Of a stretch of 16,605 bases of DNA, positions 1 through 7,113 are shown piece by piece; position 1 is the stretch's first letter, and every line of letters starts with the position of its first letter. Made by a program: the position numbers and the translations under genes. The DNA is taken from positions 1 through 16,605 of the forward strand of contig JAUWYL010000023.1 in NCBI GenBank assembly GCA_030615855.1, given 5' to 3'. The notes under the pieces were generated by a model. It worked only from the letters and a program-made list of their open reading frames with translations, was not told the origin of the DNA and did not search any database. The stretch is from a bacterium. Its GTDB lineage: Bacteria; UBP18; UBA7526.

Positions 1-160
1 ATAGAGCCACCTTCTTCTTTGCTTTAGCAAGATAATAGGCAGCGCAGAGGCCCGCCGGTCCACCGCCGGCGATGGCCACATCAGAGGATAAATAATCCAG
101 GAACTTCTTGGTAAAACTCTCTATGATGGCCTCGGTTATGATGATCTCATCCAGTTTCAT
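1..160 (-). CDS. thi4: Thiamine thiazole synthase Thi4 family, N-terminal part
   Basis: This is the first 53 codons of a gene that runs off the left edge. The protein begins MKLDEIIITEAIIESF and reaches an FAD/NAD-binding GGGPAGLCAAYYLAKA motif at about residues 37-50. That opening, with the phrase 'SDVAIAGGGPAGL', is characteristic of the Thi4/ribulose-1,5-bisphosphate-isomerase-like family of archaea and many anaerobic bacteria. Family members make the ADP-thiazole precursor of thiamine from NAD, glycine and sulfur, releasing nicotinamide. The residue that decides between a suicidal (Cys) and a sulfide-using (His) enzyme lies outside the window. A strong ribosome binding site (GAGGAGGGG) precedes the ATG. 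It follows the nicotinate phosphoribosyltransferase gene by about 70 bases, probably in the same transcript. A thioredoxin-reductase-like flavoprotein is the less likely alternative, because the N-terminal helix before the dinucleotide fold fits Thi4. Confidence 0.8.
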   Translation of the reverse strand, partial: MKLDEIIITEAIIESFTKKFLDYLSSDVAIAGGGPAGLCAAYYLAKAKKKVAL

Positions 161-229
161 CCTTTCCCCTCCTCTAAAAATGATTACAGTGATTATTAAA
201 TGATTATGGCAATAAAATCACCAATGGGA

Positions 230-1387
230 TTAGAGTTCTACTTTCTTAAGCTCTTTCAAGACAGCTTTGCGAATTTCTTGGACTTTAGGAAGCTTGGTGA
301 CCAACCTTCCCTTCCTCATTAATGGTCTGATCAGTCCTTCAAACCTTCCTCCACAGGAGCATTTGATGAGTCTCTTATTAGCTAAGGTGACCTCCCTCCT
401 CGCACATTTATTACACTGCCAGACCTGTTTCCTACCAGATAATTTCCCCCTTTTAGCAAAGGGCTTTCTTTCGATCTCAACGATATCTAAAGAGAAGTCA
501 ATTACTCTTGCATTACTTATCGCTGTCCCCACCCCATAGGCATCGGCACAGGGATTTAGTTTCAGAATCTCTTCCTCATCCATTCCCCCGCTTAAGAATA
601 ACTTTACACTCTTAAATCCCCTCTGATCCAACTCCCACCTCACCTCTTCCAGTAATCTTAAGAAGTCCCCCCTCCTTGACGCCGGGGTATCGAGCCTTAC
701 AGCAAAAAGATTTTTTCCTAGGGCTTTAGCCACTTTTAAGGCCTCGAACTTCTCATCCCCTAAGGTATCGATTAATGATACCCTCTTTATCTCTTTGGGT
801 ATTACTTTATCAAAGGCCTTGGTTGCCTTTATTGTATCCCCCATAATCAGGATCAGGGCATGGGGCATGGTCCCCACTGCTTTCTCACCGATGAGTTCTG
901 CGCTCTTGATTACTGCTACCCCATCACAACCTCCTAAAAAGGCACTTCTTTCAATCATGGGAGAGATTGCCGGATGCATCCTCCTCGCTCCAAAACTTAT
1001 CACTGACCTTGCACCTGCCGCCTTTTTGCATCTTGCAGCCTTGGTCGCTACCCCACTTGCCTGGCAGATCAATCCCAATAAGGAGGTCTCATAGACCGCG
1101 AAGCTACTATACTCCCCGCTAACGGTTAAAACCGGTTCCTCAGGATAGAAGAACGCTCCTTCAGGTACAGAATCAATACTTACTGGCTTATCTTTAAATA
1201 GTTCCACTACCTCTTCTATTCCAGCCAATATCGCCCAGGGATAATTAGAAGGGAACTTATGGGCTACCACCTCCATGACTACTCTCTTTTTAATCCTTTT
1301 CTTCTTTAGAATCTCCTCTGTCCTCTTAAAATAGACATCAGTGACCTTCCCTTCCTTTATCTCCTTCTCACTTGCAACATGGAACAT
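230..1387 (-). CDS. pncB: Nicotinate phosphoribosyltransferase (archaeal-type, zinc-ribbon tail)
   Basis: The 385-residue product converts nicotinate and PRPP to nicotinate mononucleotide, the committed step of NAD salvage, in the cytoplasm. Family signatures are visible: KFPSNYPWAILAGIEE near residue 45, SFGARRMHPAI near 131, GTMPHALI near 172, and a C-terminal half with LDTPASRRGD and FLSGGMDEEEI. Near residue 325 there is a four-cysteine zinc ribbon (CNKC ... CSCGG), as in the shorter archaeal/Thermotoga-like NAPRTases rather than the E. coli form. AAAGGAG sits at good spacing before the ATG. The gene begins 16 bases after the stop of the nicotinamidase-like gene, so the two steps from nicotinamide to NaMN are adjacent and in order. 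Length is normal for this subfamily. The one alternative is nicotinamide phosphoribosyltransferase, which the neighbouring amidase makes less likely. Confidence 0.9.
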   Translation of the reverse strand: MFHVASEKEIKEGKVTDVYFKRTEEILKKKRIKKRVVMEVVAHKFPSNYPWAILAGIEEVVELFKDKPVSIDSVPEGAFFYPEEPVLTVSGEYSSFAVYETSLLGLICQASGVATKAARCKKAAGARSVISFGARRMHPAISPMIERSAFLGGCDGVAVIKSAELIGEKAVGTMPHALILIMGDTIKATKAFDKVIPKEIKRVSLIDTLGDEKFEALKVAKALGKNLFAVRLDTPASRRGDFLRLLEEVRWELDQRGFKSVKLFLSGGMDEEEILKLNPCADAYGVGTAISNARVIDFSLDIVEIERKPFAKRGKLSGRKQVWQCNKCARREVTLANKRLIKCSCGGRFEGLIRPLMRKGRLVTKLPKVQEIRKAVLKELKKVEL

Positions 1388-1403
1388 TTTCTGCTCCTTT
1401 GAT

Positions 1404-1922
1404 TTAGATTATTTTTGCTTTAAGGATATTTGCCATCTGGTTGAGGGCGAATCTGCCATCCTCTTCACTCAGGGCAGCAATGCTATCCTTAGGAATGGTA
1501 ACTTGATAGCCTCTCATCACTGCATCTGCTGTAGTATAGAGAACGCAGATATTGGTAACCAGTCCAGTTATGATTAGTTCCTTTACTCCTAATTTTTTTA
1601 AAGTGTTATCCAGGTCTGTTTCGAAGAAGCCTGAATAGCGCTTCTTTCTAATTATATAATCTTTCTCTTCTGGTTTCAACTCTTTAATTATCTCTGCCCC
1701 TTTGGTCCCTGAGATAGCATGAGGAGGCCAGACCTTGAACTCCTCATCATCTCTGTCGTGACTATCGCAGATATAGATGATAGGAATTCCTTCTCTTCTC
1801 GCTTCTTCTATCCTCTTCTTTAAAGTAGGTGTAATCTCCCTTCCTTTAGGAACCTCTAATGGCGCTCCTTCAAGAAGGAAATCATTAAGTATATCAATTA
1901 CAAGCAAGGCCTTTTTAGGCAT
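1404..1922 (-). CDS. pncA: Nicotinamidase-like cysteine hydrolase (isochorismatase superfamily)
   Basis: A 172-residue protein with the full isochorismatase-fold catalytic set: D10 in LLVIDILNDF, K94 in IIRKKRYSGF, and the nucleophile C126 in TGLVTNICVLYTA-like context (GLVTNICVLYTTADAVMRGY). The metal-ligand pattern of nicotinamidases is also present, with D53 and H55 in CDSHD and H68 in WPPHAISG. That pattern separates nicotinamidases from isochorismatases, which lack the metal site. The predicted reaction is nicotinamide to nicotinate and ammonia, feeding the NAPRTase encoded 16 bases downstream. The ATG follows GGGGG by about eight bases. The gene is preceded by a 120-base palindromic repeat that separates it from the PP-loop gene. 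The isochorismatase/ureidoacrylate hydrolase alternatives are disfavoured by the metal residues and the neighbour. Confidence 0.82.
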   Translation of the reverse strand: MPKKALLVIDILNDFLLEGAPLEVPKGREITPTLKKRIEEARREGIPIIYICDSHDRDDEEFKVWPPHAISGTKGAEIIKELKPEEKDYIIRKKRYSGFFETDLDNTLKKLGVKELIITGLVTNICVLYTTADAVMRGYQVTIPKDSIAALSEEDGRFALNQMANILKAKII

Positions 1923-1939
1923 GGTAATACCCCCTAATT

Positions 1940-2061
1940 GCTCGTTTACGGTTGAGCGGTGCGTTTTACTTGCCCCGCTGGTAAATAGCTACTACTTAAT
2001 TTGCCCGTCCCAACTCTGTCGGGACTGTTTACCGTTAACCGTACACCGTAAACTGTTAACC
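1940..2061. repeat. GTTAAC-rich palindromic repeat, long copy
   Basis: Fills the gap between the PP-loop gene and the nicotinamidase gene. It begins CGTTTACGGTTGA, and its last 44 bases (2018-2061) are identical to 3097-3140 on the other side of the PP-loop gene. The ends are complementary (GTTTACGGT against ACCGTAAAC), so the unit can fold. It contains about 45 bases absent from the other copy. No U-tract follows, so it does not look like an intrinsic terminator. Confidence 0.85.
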
Positions 2062-2065
2062 TCTT

Positions 2066-3046
2066 TTAGATTCGTTTGATTCCCAACTCAGTAGCATCGA
2101 CTGGGGTTACGATTATAGATTTAATCGCTCCATCTGGCAATCTTCTATAACCTACCTTTACCTTAGGGAATTCCTTTCCATCGCTATATCGTGCACAGAG
2201 AGAAGCAGCCTCTTCTAAAGTCTCCGCATCCAAATTTCCCCGAACAATGGCCAAGGGTCCCTTGTGACCTATCACATTGAAAGAGGTATCGCCTTCCTTA
2301 GCAAGAGACTTAAGCCTCTTATTCTCATCTTTATTCCTTCCGATTATAATCTTTGATTCCGCTGAGGACCTGAAGTGCCTTCCCAGTTTAAGAAGTAGAA
2401 TATTATCTAAGGTATATTCGTTATGCTTTAAGAGGTCTTTTAGACGCTTGGAAAAGATAGCGTCTGTTAAAAGGCAACCACCTGCTGGAGTGCTATACCT
2501 TCTTAAATTATATCTCTTAGCTAATCCCAGTTGGGGCTTCCTGCTCTTTCCAGAAAGGGCCAATAATTTCTCTCTATTAATCGATCCTCTTTTTTCTGGA
2601 TCTGTAATTGGCAGGAGTTTTGCAGAAAGGGGTCTTAAGAGCTTTTCCTGGATATTTGCTCTCTTCGCTATGGCTTCCAGGATTTGCTTATTCTGGGATC
2701 TCGGCCTCTGTCCCACCACCTCTCCTGTAATGATGAAGGAGGCCTTTACTTCTTCCGTTAGCTCCTTTGCCTTCTTGACCATCAGGATGTGGCAGTCGAT
2801 GCAGGGGTTCATATTCTTTCCATAGCCATACCTGGGATTTTTAACAATCTCTAATATCTCGCTTGATACATCTCTGATGTAGAGTTTGATTCCCAGTTCT
2901 TCTGCTGCCTCTTTAGCATTCTCTGGGCCAAAGAATGGAGAAGTAAAGCTTACTCCCTCAACCTCAATCCCCTGCTCCTGAATTAGCTTAACCGCTAAAG
3001 AACTATCCAGACCCCCAGATAATAAGGCCAGGGCCTTCACTGCCAT
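2066..3046 (-). CDS. PP-loop ATPase with NFACT-R-like C-terminal domain (ThiI/TrmU-like sulfur transfer family)
   Basis: A 326-residue protein. The N-terminus carries a PP-loop ATP-pyrophosphatase motif (LLSGGLDSSLA, residues 9-19), which adenylates a substrate, usually a tRNA uridine. NMNPCIDCHILM near residue 78 resembles the paired cysteines of 2-thiouridine enzymes. The C-terminal third (GRHFRSS, KIIIGRNKDENKRL, GHKGPLAIVRG, EEAASLCARYSDGK) matches the NFACT-R/DUF814-type RNA-binding domain. Such fusions are often annotated as ThiI-like or 'tRNA methyltransferase-like'; the exact modification is unknown to me. I start it at ATG 3044-3046 because AAGGA precedes that codon and the family begins directly with the PP-loop. 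A further 16 codons are open upstream, but they are palindromic-repeat sequence. It follows mnmA, another PP-loop thiolase, and lies between two copies of the same repeat. Confidence 0.75.
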   Translation of the reverse strand: MAVKALALLSGGLDSSLAVKLIQEQGIEVEGVSFTSPFFGPENAKEAAEELGIKLYIRDVSSEILEIVKNPRYGYGKNMNPCIDCHILMVKKAKELTEEVKASFIITGEVVGQRPRSQNKQILEAIAKRANIQEKLLRPLSAKLLPITDPEKRGSINREKLLALSGKSRKPQLGLAKRYNLRRYSTPAGGCLLTDAIFSKRLKDLLKHNEYTLDNILLLKLGRHFRSSAESKIIIGRNKDENKRLKSLAKEGDTSFNVIGHKGPLAIVRGNLDAETLEEAASLCARYSDGKEFPKVKVGYRRLPDGAIKSIIVTPVDATELGIKRI

Positions 3047-3065
3047 ACTAAAATCCTTATTAGAA

Positions 3066-3140
3066 GTTCGTTTACGGTTGACCCGTCCCGACATTCGTCG
3101 GGACTGTTTACCGTTAACCGTACACCGTAAACTGTTAACC
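3066..3140. repeat. GTTAAC-rich palindromic repeat, short copy
   Basis: Lies between the mnmA stop and the PP-loop gene start. It begins CGTTTACGGTTGACCCGTCCC and ends with 44 bases identical to 2018-2061, in the same orientation. Inside is a perfect GTCCCGA/TCGGGAC stem around a five-base loop (about 3085-3103). Translated, its right side forms the false N-terminal extension of the PP-loop gene. Confidence 0.85.
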
Positions 3141-3145
3141 CCATA

Positions 3146-4174
3146 TTAGCAGATCCAGCCCCCACCGAGGACAATATCCTTATCATAGAAAACTACTGCT
3201 TGTCCGGGAGTAATCGCCCTCTGGGGTTTCTTAAACTTTACCCTTGCTCTATTTTTAGATGGGGGGGTGACTGTCGCTTCTGCCTCTCTATGCTGATACC
3301 TTATCTTTGCTCTTACCTTTATGGGCTTCTTCAATCTGTCAATAGCGACCCAGTTAACATCCCTTGCTATTAGTTCATCCCTGAGTATTTCTTCCTCACT
3401 TCCCACAACAATGACATCTCTACCGCTATCAATGGCTATAATGTATAGAGGCTTGCCAGTGGCGATCCCCAGTCCCCTCCTCTGACCAATGGTATAGAAG
3501 GCGATCCCCTTATGTTTTCCCAAAACCTTCCCTTCTCTATCGACAATCAACCCTTCCTTCAAACTATCCGTGCCTATCCGTGTCCTTAAAAATCCGTGAT
3601 AATCCGTGTTTGGAACGAAGCATATCTCCTGACTGGATGGTCTATTATGAATCCCCAGTTCCTTTGCCTTCTCTTTAACCTCTTCTTTAGTGAAGTTCGC
3701 TAAAGGAAATAGAGTATGCTTAAGTTGCCTTTGATCCAGACCGCACAGGACATAGGACTGGTCCTTCTTCTTGTCTTTTCCCTTCTTCAATAGATATCTC
3801 TTTCTTTTCTTATCATAGACTACTTTGGCATAGTGGCCGGTAGCGATATAATCTGCTCTTAGTTCCCTTGCTTTCTTCAGGAGAGCCTTAAACTTTATCT
3901 TCTTATTACAGACAATACAGGGATTGGGGGTACGGCCTTTAGAATATTCTCCTATAAAGTAGTCGATCACCTTCTTCTCAAACTCTTTCTTGAAATTAAG
4001 AAAGTAGAAGGGGATGTCTAATTTAGAGGCCATGCTTCTGGCAGACTCTTCTGTATTTAGATCACAGCCCAGATTGAGATGGATGCCAACAACCTCATAT
4101 CTCTCCTTTAAGAGAGAAGCGGCCACAGAGGAGTCTATTCCCCCGCTCATCCCAACCACTACTTTTTTCTTCAT
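3146..4174 (-). CDS. mnmA: tRNA-uridine 2-sulfurtransferase MnmA
   Basis: A 342-residue enzyme that thiolates C2 of the wobble uridine in tRNA Lys/Glu/Gln, using persulfide sulfur from a cysteine desulfurase. Visible motifs: PP-loop VVGMSGGIDSSVAASLL (residues 6-22), first catalytic cysteine C86 in RTPNPCIVCN, second catalytic cysteine C185 in SSQEICFVP, and AFYTIGQRRGLGIA near 226. The ATG overlaps the stop of the radical SAM gene (ATGA), which implies translational coupling. Oddly, residues 189-204, just after C185, are encoded by a four-fold 'ATCCGTG' repeat (3563-3610) of the type otherwise found between genes here. Overall length is still close to the family norm and the frame is intact, so the enzyme is probably functional. 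It works on the same wobble base as MnmE/MnmG, encoded about 10 kb upstream. Confidence 0.95.
   Translation of the reverse strand: MKKKVVVGMSGGIDSSVAASLLKERYEVVGIHLNLGCDLNTEESARSMASKLDIPFYFLNFKKEFEKKVIDYFIGEYSKGRTPNPCIVCNKKIKFKALLKKARELRADYIATGHYAKVVYDKKRKRYLLKKGKDKKKDQSYVLCGLDQRQLKHTLFPLANFTKEEVKEKAKELGIHNRPSSQEICFVPNTDYHGFLRTRIGTDSLKEGLIVDREGKVLGKHKGIAFYTIGQRRGLGIATGKPLYIIAIDSGRDVIVVGSEEEILRDELIARDVNWVAIDRLKKPIKVRAKIRYQHREAEATVTPPSKNRARVKFKKPQRAITPGQAVVFYDKDIVLGGGWIC
3563..3610. repeat. ATCCGTG-family repeat inside mnmA
   Basis: Four copies of ATCCGTG in 48 bases, in frame within mnmA, encoding NTDYHGFLRTRIGTDS. The same words (TATCCGTGCCTATCCGTG, AATCCGTG) occur in the intergenic repeats near 9100-9230, 11042-11082 and 13000-13026. 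Confidence 0.85.
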
Positions 4175-5376
4175 TTCTTCATTTGCGATAATTCGCGTTT
4201 TTTATTCGCGTCCATTCGCGTCTTCCAGACCCCGGGAATTCTCGCTCCGCAGTACTTACACCTTCCCTCTATCTCGCCCCCAGTAAAAGTATAGGAGAGA
4301 TTATTCCTCAAGACATGGAATCCCACCCTCTGAATGAGTAGTTTTCTACACCTGGAACAGTAGGTATTCTCTCCTCCATGCCCCGGGACATTCCCGATAT
4401 AGACATACTTCAGACCCTCCTCCCGGGCAATCCTCTTCGCCATCTCTAAGGTCTTGACCGGTGTGGGGGATAGGTTCCTCATCTTATACTGGGGCCAGAA
4501 ACGAGAGAAATGGATAGGAACTTCTTTTCCTAAATTCTCAACAATCCACTTACACATTCTTCTTATCTCTTCTAGGCTATCATTCTTTGTGGGGATAATG
4601 AGATTGGTAATCTCGGTATGAATCCCTTCTTCCTTTAGAATCTTCAGGGTATGCAGCACTGGTTCTAAATGGGTATCGGTAAGCTCCTGATAGAATTCAT
4701 CAGTAAACCCCTTTAAATCGATATTTGCAGCGTCCAGATATCTGCAGATTTCTCTTAAAGGTTCTTCATTGATATAGCCTGCGGAGTGCATGACATTCAT
4801 GATCCCAGATTCCTTAGCCAACTTTGCCGTTTCCAACATGTATTCATAAAAGATAGTCGGCTCAGTATAGGTATAGGCAATGGAAGGGCAGCCACTCCTT
4901 TTTGCCATCTTCACTACATCCTTAGGGGGAAGATAGTAGTTATCCGTCTCCTCTGGAGGATACTGGGAGATGGTCCAGTTCTGGCAGAACTTACACTTCA
5001 GGTTGCATCCTGCGGTAGCGATGGAGAAGGATTTTGTTCCCGGAAGAACATGGAACAAGGGTTTCTTTTCAATGGGATCGGCATGGACGGCACAGGGAAA
5101 GTCACAGACCATGGTATAGAGCCTGCCATTTCGATTCTCCCGCACCTTACACTCTCCTCTCTCTCCAGAACGAAGGACGCACCCCCTGGGACAGAGCTCA
5201 CATTGTACCACACCCTTACCTAAGGACCTCCAGTACATGGCGAGACGGGGAGTGATCTCCTTTGCCCTTGGTGTTGCTCCGGTCCTGGGAATCTCACTTT
5301 GGGCATTTTTAATCCCCAAGCTTGAGAGAGTCCCTAAAAGGCCAACAATAAGAAGTAAGATTAAAGTTTTTTTCAT
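4171..5376 (-). CDS. AmmeMemoRadiSam-type radical SAM enzyme with N-terminal signal/anchor
   Basis: A 401-residue radical SAM protein resembling pyruvate-formate-lyase-activating enzymes and the AmmeMemoRadiSam family. The 4Fe-4S site is C124/C128/C131 in GCNLKCKFCQNW. Ahead of it is a four-cysteine zinc-like cluster (C59, C62, C66, C76: CELCPRGC...GEC), and near the C-terminus a second set (YCSRC ... CKYCGARIPGVW). AYTYTEPTIFYEY near 170 is typical of the family. Unusually, it begins MKKTLILLLIVGLLGTLSSLG, a lysine-started hydrophobic segment like a signal peptide or anchor. The start follows AGGA at good spacing, one base after the stop of the CcdA-like gene. The last roughly 16 residues after GVWK are encoded by an ATTCGCG repeat. 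The substrate is unknown, and I see no Memo or AMMECR1 partner in the window. Confidence 0.85.
   Translation of the reverse strand: MKKTLILLLIVGLLGTLSSLGIKNAQSEIPRTGATPRAKEITPRLAMYWRSLGKGVVQCELCPRGCVLRSGERGECKVRENRNGRLYTMVCDFPCAVHADPIEKKPLFHVLPGTKSFSIATAGCNLKCKFCQNWTISQYPPEETDNYYLPPKDVVKMAKRSGCPSIAYTYTEPTIFYEYMLETAKLAKESGIMNVMHSAGYINEEPLREICRYLDAANIDLKGFTDEFYQELTDTHLEPVLHTLKILKEEGIHTEITNLIIPTKNDSLEEIRRMCKWIVENLGKEVPIHFSRFWPQYKMRNLSPTPVKTLEMAKRIAREEGLKYVYIGNVPGHGGENTYCSRCRKLLIQRVGFHVLRNNLSYTFTGGEIEGRCKYCGARIPGVWKTRMDANKKRELSQMKK
4181..4222. repeat. ATTCGCG repeat forming the radical SAM C-terminal tail
   Basis: Three copies of ATTCGCG plus ATTTGCG in 42 bases, coding for the end of the radical SAM protein (about TRMDANKKRELSQMK). 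The same words recur at the end of the Rrf2 gene (7021-7113). Confidence 0.75.
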
Positions 5377-5377
5377 T

Positions 5378-6031
5378 TTATGTCCTAATAACTCCTAAAA
5401 TTAAGCGGATGCCAAAATAGATTAAGAAGCAACCACAGAGACGGCTTGCTACCTGATGGAGAATCGGTTTTAAGGATAGGAGCTTTCCCAAGCTTCCGGC
5501 AACTAAAGCAAGGATAATTAAAGGAGAGATGACCGTCCCTAGGCCAAAGGAGAGACCCCAGAAGGCGCCAACAAAGGGCCCCTCTGCCAGTCCAGCAATA
5601 GTAGTCAAAGCACCGAGTAATGGTAAACAGGGTGAGACGCCGATTAAGATACCGAGTAAAATCATGCTCTTTGTGCTTCTCTCAATCGTCTCTCTATGGA
5701 GAATGCGACAGAAAGGAAATCTTACCTTGCCAAGCATCATGATTATTCCTAAGAGAAGGACAAATATTCCAGCCCCTAAGTATTTCACGAGATTAAACTT
5801 TGGAGAAGATATTACCTCTGTTGAGAAATAACCGATGCTACTTGCTAGTAAGCCTAAGAGTCCATATATCACTACTCGAGAGGCAGAAAAGATTAGAATA
5901 TCCTTCAATCCCCCAAGCCAGCTTCTTTTACTCCCCGCGATATAGGGGAGAAGGATGGGGGCACAGAAGGCGAGGCAGGGTCCAACGCCCATAGTGAGGC
6001 CGGTAATGAACAAGGCAGTATGCTCTTCCAT
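5378..6031 (-). CDS. CcdA/DsbD-like membrane thiol-electron carrier
   Basis: A 217-residue polytopic membrane protein with about six hydrophobic segments. It has paired, pseudo-symmetric cysteine motifs: GVGPCLAFC (C19, C23) in the first helix and GVSPCLPLL (C135) in the fourth. A cysteine at equivalent positions in two halves is the hallmark of CcdA and DsbD_2-type proteins, which move reducing equivalents from cytoplasmic thioredoxin across the inner membrane. These genes are also often labelled sulfite exporter TauE/SafE or UreH-like. The start codon shares a base with the nadA stop (TAATG), and its own stop lies one base before the radical SAM start, so it is translationally coupled on both sides. 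Its partner could be the signal-bearing radical SAM protein encoded next, but that is inference. Specific function is uncertain. Confidence 0.75.
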   Translation of the reverse strand: MEEHTALFITGLTMGVGPCLAFCAPILLPYIAGSKRSWLGGLKDILIFSASRVVIYGLLGLLASSIGYFSTEVISSPKFNLVKYLGAGIFVLLLGIIMMLGKVRFPFCRILHRETIERSTKSMILLGILIGVSPCLPLLGALTTIAGLAEGPFVGAFWGLSFGLGTVISPLIILALVAGSLGKLLSLKPILHQVASRLCGCFLIYFGIRLILGVIRT

Positions 6032-6996
6032 TAAACCTCGAGCATTCTATCTAGACTCTTCTTTGCTCTTTTGCGCACCTCTTCTGGAATTTCGATCTTA
6101 TATCTCATCTTTTCTAAGGATTCTGCAACCTCTTTTAAGGTAATGAGTTTCATACTGGAGCAGATAAGGTTCTCACTTGGCACATAGAAATTCTTACCTG
6201 GATTCTCCTTCTTCAACCTGTGAACCACCCCCATCTCTGTGCCGATGATGAACTCCTTCGCTTCACTCTTTTTAGCATACTCCAGCATCCCATTCGTCGA
6301 GAAGGCCTCATCTGCTAAGTCGATTACTGATAGGCGGCATTCGGGATGGACGAGCACCTTTGCCTGGGGATGTTCTTTTTTGGCTTTCAATATATCCTTG
6401 GGTAATAGGTTATAGTGTGCCGGGCAGAAACCCCTCCATAAAATGAAATCCTTATCCGTCTTGCTCTCCAGGTATCTTCCCAGATGCTCATCGGGAACGA
6501 ATAAAATTCTATTCTCTTTTAATGAATTTACTACCCCAATTCCATTGGCTGAGGTACAGCAGATGTCCGACTCTGCCTTCACCTCAGCACTAGAATTGAC
6601 ATAGCAGACGATTACTGCCTTAGGATTCTCCTTCTTTTTTTTGCGCAGTTCCTGGACAGTTATCATGTCTGCCAATTGACAGCCAGCCTCTTTAACCGGT
6701 AAGAGAACCGTCTTCTCTGGAGAGAGGATAGCCGCCGATTCCGCCATGAATTGCACCCCACAGAAGACGACGACTTTAGCATCTGAGGCCTGAGCCTTCT
6801 TGGAAAGGTCCAAGGAATCACCCACCAGATCCGCTAAGTCTTGGATCTCTGGCCTCTGATAGTTATGGGCTAAGATGATGGCCTTCCTCTTCCTCTTTAA
6901 CTCCTTTATCTTCTCTATGTATTGAGTATCAATAGACGAGGCAAGCGATAGCGCGTCGTCATAATATTCATCGTCTTTGATATCCCCACTATTCAT
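6031..6996 (-). CDS. nadA: Quinolinate synthase NadA
   Basis: A [4Fe-4S] enzyme that condenses iminoaspartate with dihydroxyacetone phosphate to quinolinate for de novo NAD synthesis. Visible signatures: AIILAHNYQRPEIQDLAD, the cluster cysteine in FCGVQFMAESA (about C79), CCTSANGIGVV, the second cluster cysteine in RGFCPAHYNLL, VLVHPECRLSV, and the third in LICSSMKLITL. I start it at the ATG of MNSGDIKDD (6994-6996) because AGGAGG lies four bases upstream of it; the earlier in-frame ATG at 7014 lies before that Shine-Dalgarno. The gene begins about 30 bases after the Rrf2 gene and overlaps the CcdA-like gene by one base. No nadB or nadC is visible here. Length, about 321 residues, is normal for the type that includes the Thermotoga enzyme. 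Confidence 0.95.
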   Translation of the reverse strand: MNSGDIKDDEYYDDALSLASSIDTQYIEKIKELKRKRKAIILAHNYQRPEIQDLADLVGDSLDLSKKAQASDAKVVVFCGVQFMAESAAILSPEKTVLLPVKEAGCQLADMITVQELRKKKKENPKAVIVCYVNSSAEVKAESDICCTSANGIGVVNSLKENRILFVPDEHLGRYLESKTDKDFILWRGFCPAHYNLLPKDILKAKKEHPQAKVLVHPECRLSVIDLADEAFSTNGMLEYAKKSEAKEFIIGTEMGVVHRLKKENPGKNFYVPSENLICSSMKLITLKEVAESLEKMRYKIEIPEEVRKRAKKSLDRMLEV

Positions 6997-7019
6997 TAGT
7001 CCTCCTTTGTTCATGATAA

Positions 7020-7113
7020 TTTGCGTCTATTCGTGTCCTTGTTTTTCTTTGCGTCTTTCATTTTCCTTTTGCGGTTTTGCAGTTGTAATTCGTGTATATT
7101 CGCGTTTCCGCGT
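7020..7113. repeat. ATTCGTG/TTGCG repeat at the end of the Rrf2 gene
   Basis: Contains TTGCGTCTATTCGTGTCC, TTTGCGTC, TTTTGCGG, ATTCGTGTATATTCGCG and CGCGTTTGC. It encodes the last 28 residues of the Rrf2 protein and supplies its stop codon (read as ACGAATAG on the minus strand). The same ATTCGTGTCTATTCGTG phrase directly follows the bactofilin stop (7801-7818). Confidence 0.75.

Noticed and set aside
3047-3094. Sixteen extra N-terminal codons on the PP-loop gene (starting MSGRVNRKR)
   Set aside because: They are palindromic-repeat sequence, whereas the ATG at 3046 has AAGGA upstream and begins right at the PP-loop domain.
1940-3140. The GTTAAC palindromic repeats as intrinsic terminators
   Set aside because: No U-tract follows the stems on either strand, and identical copies occur in two adjacent gaps of the same transcription unit.
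6997-7014. An earlier in-frame ATG for nadA
   Set aside because: It lies upstream of the AGGAGG that serves the ATG at 6996.
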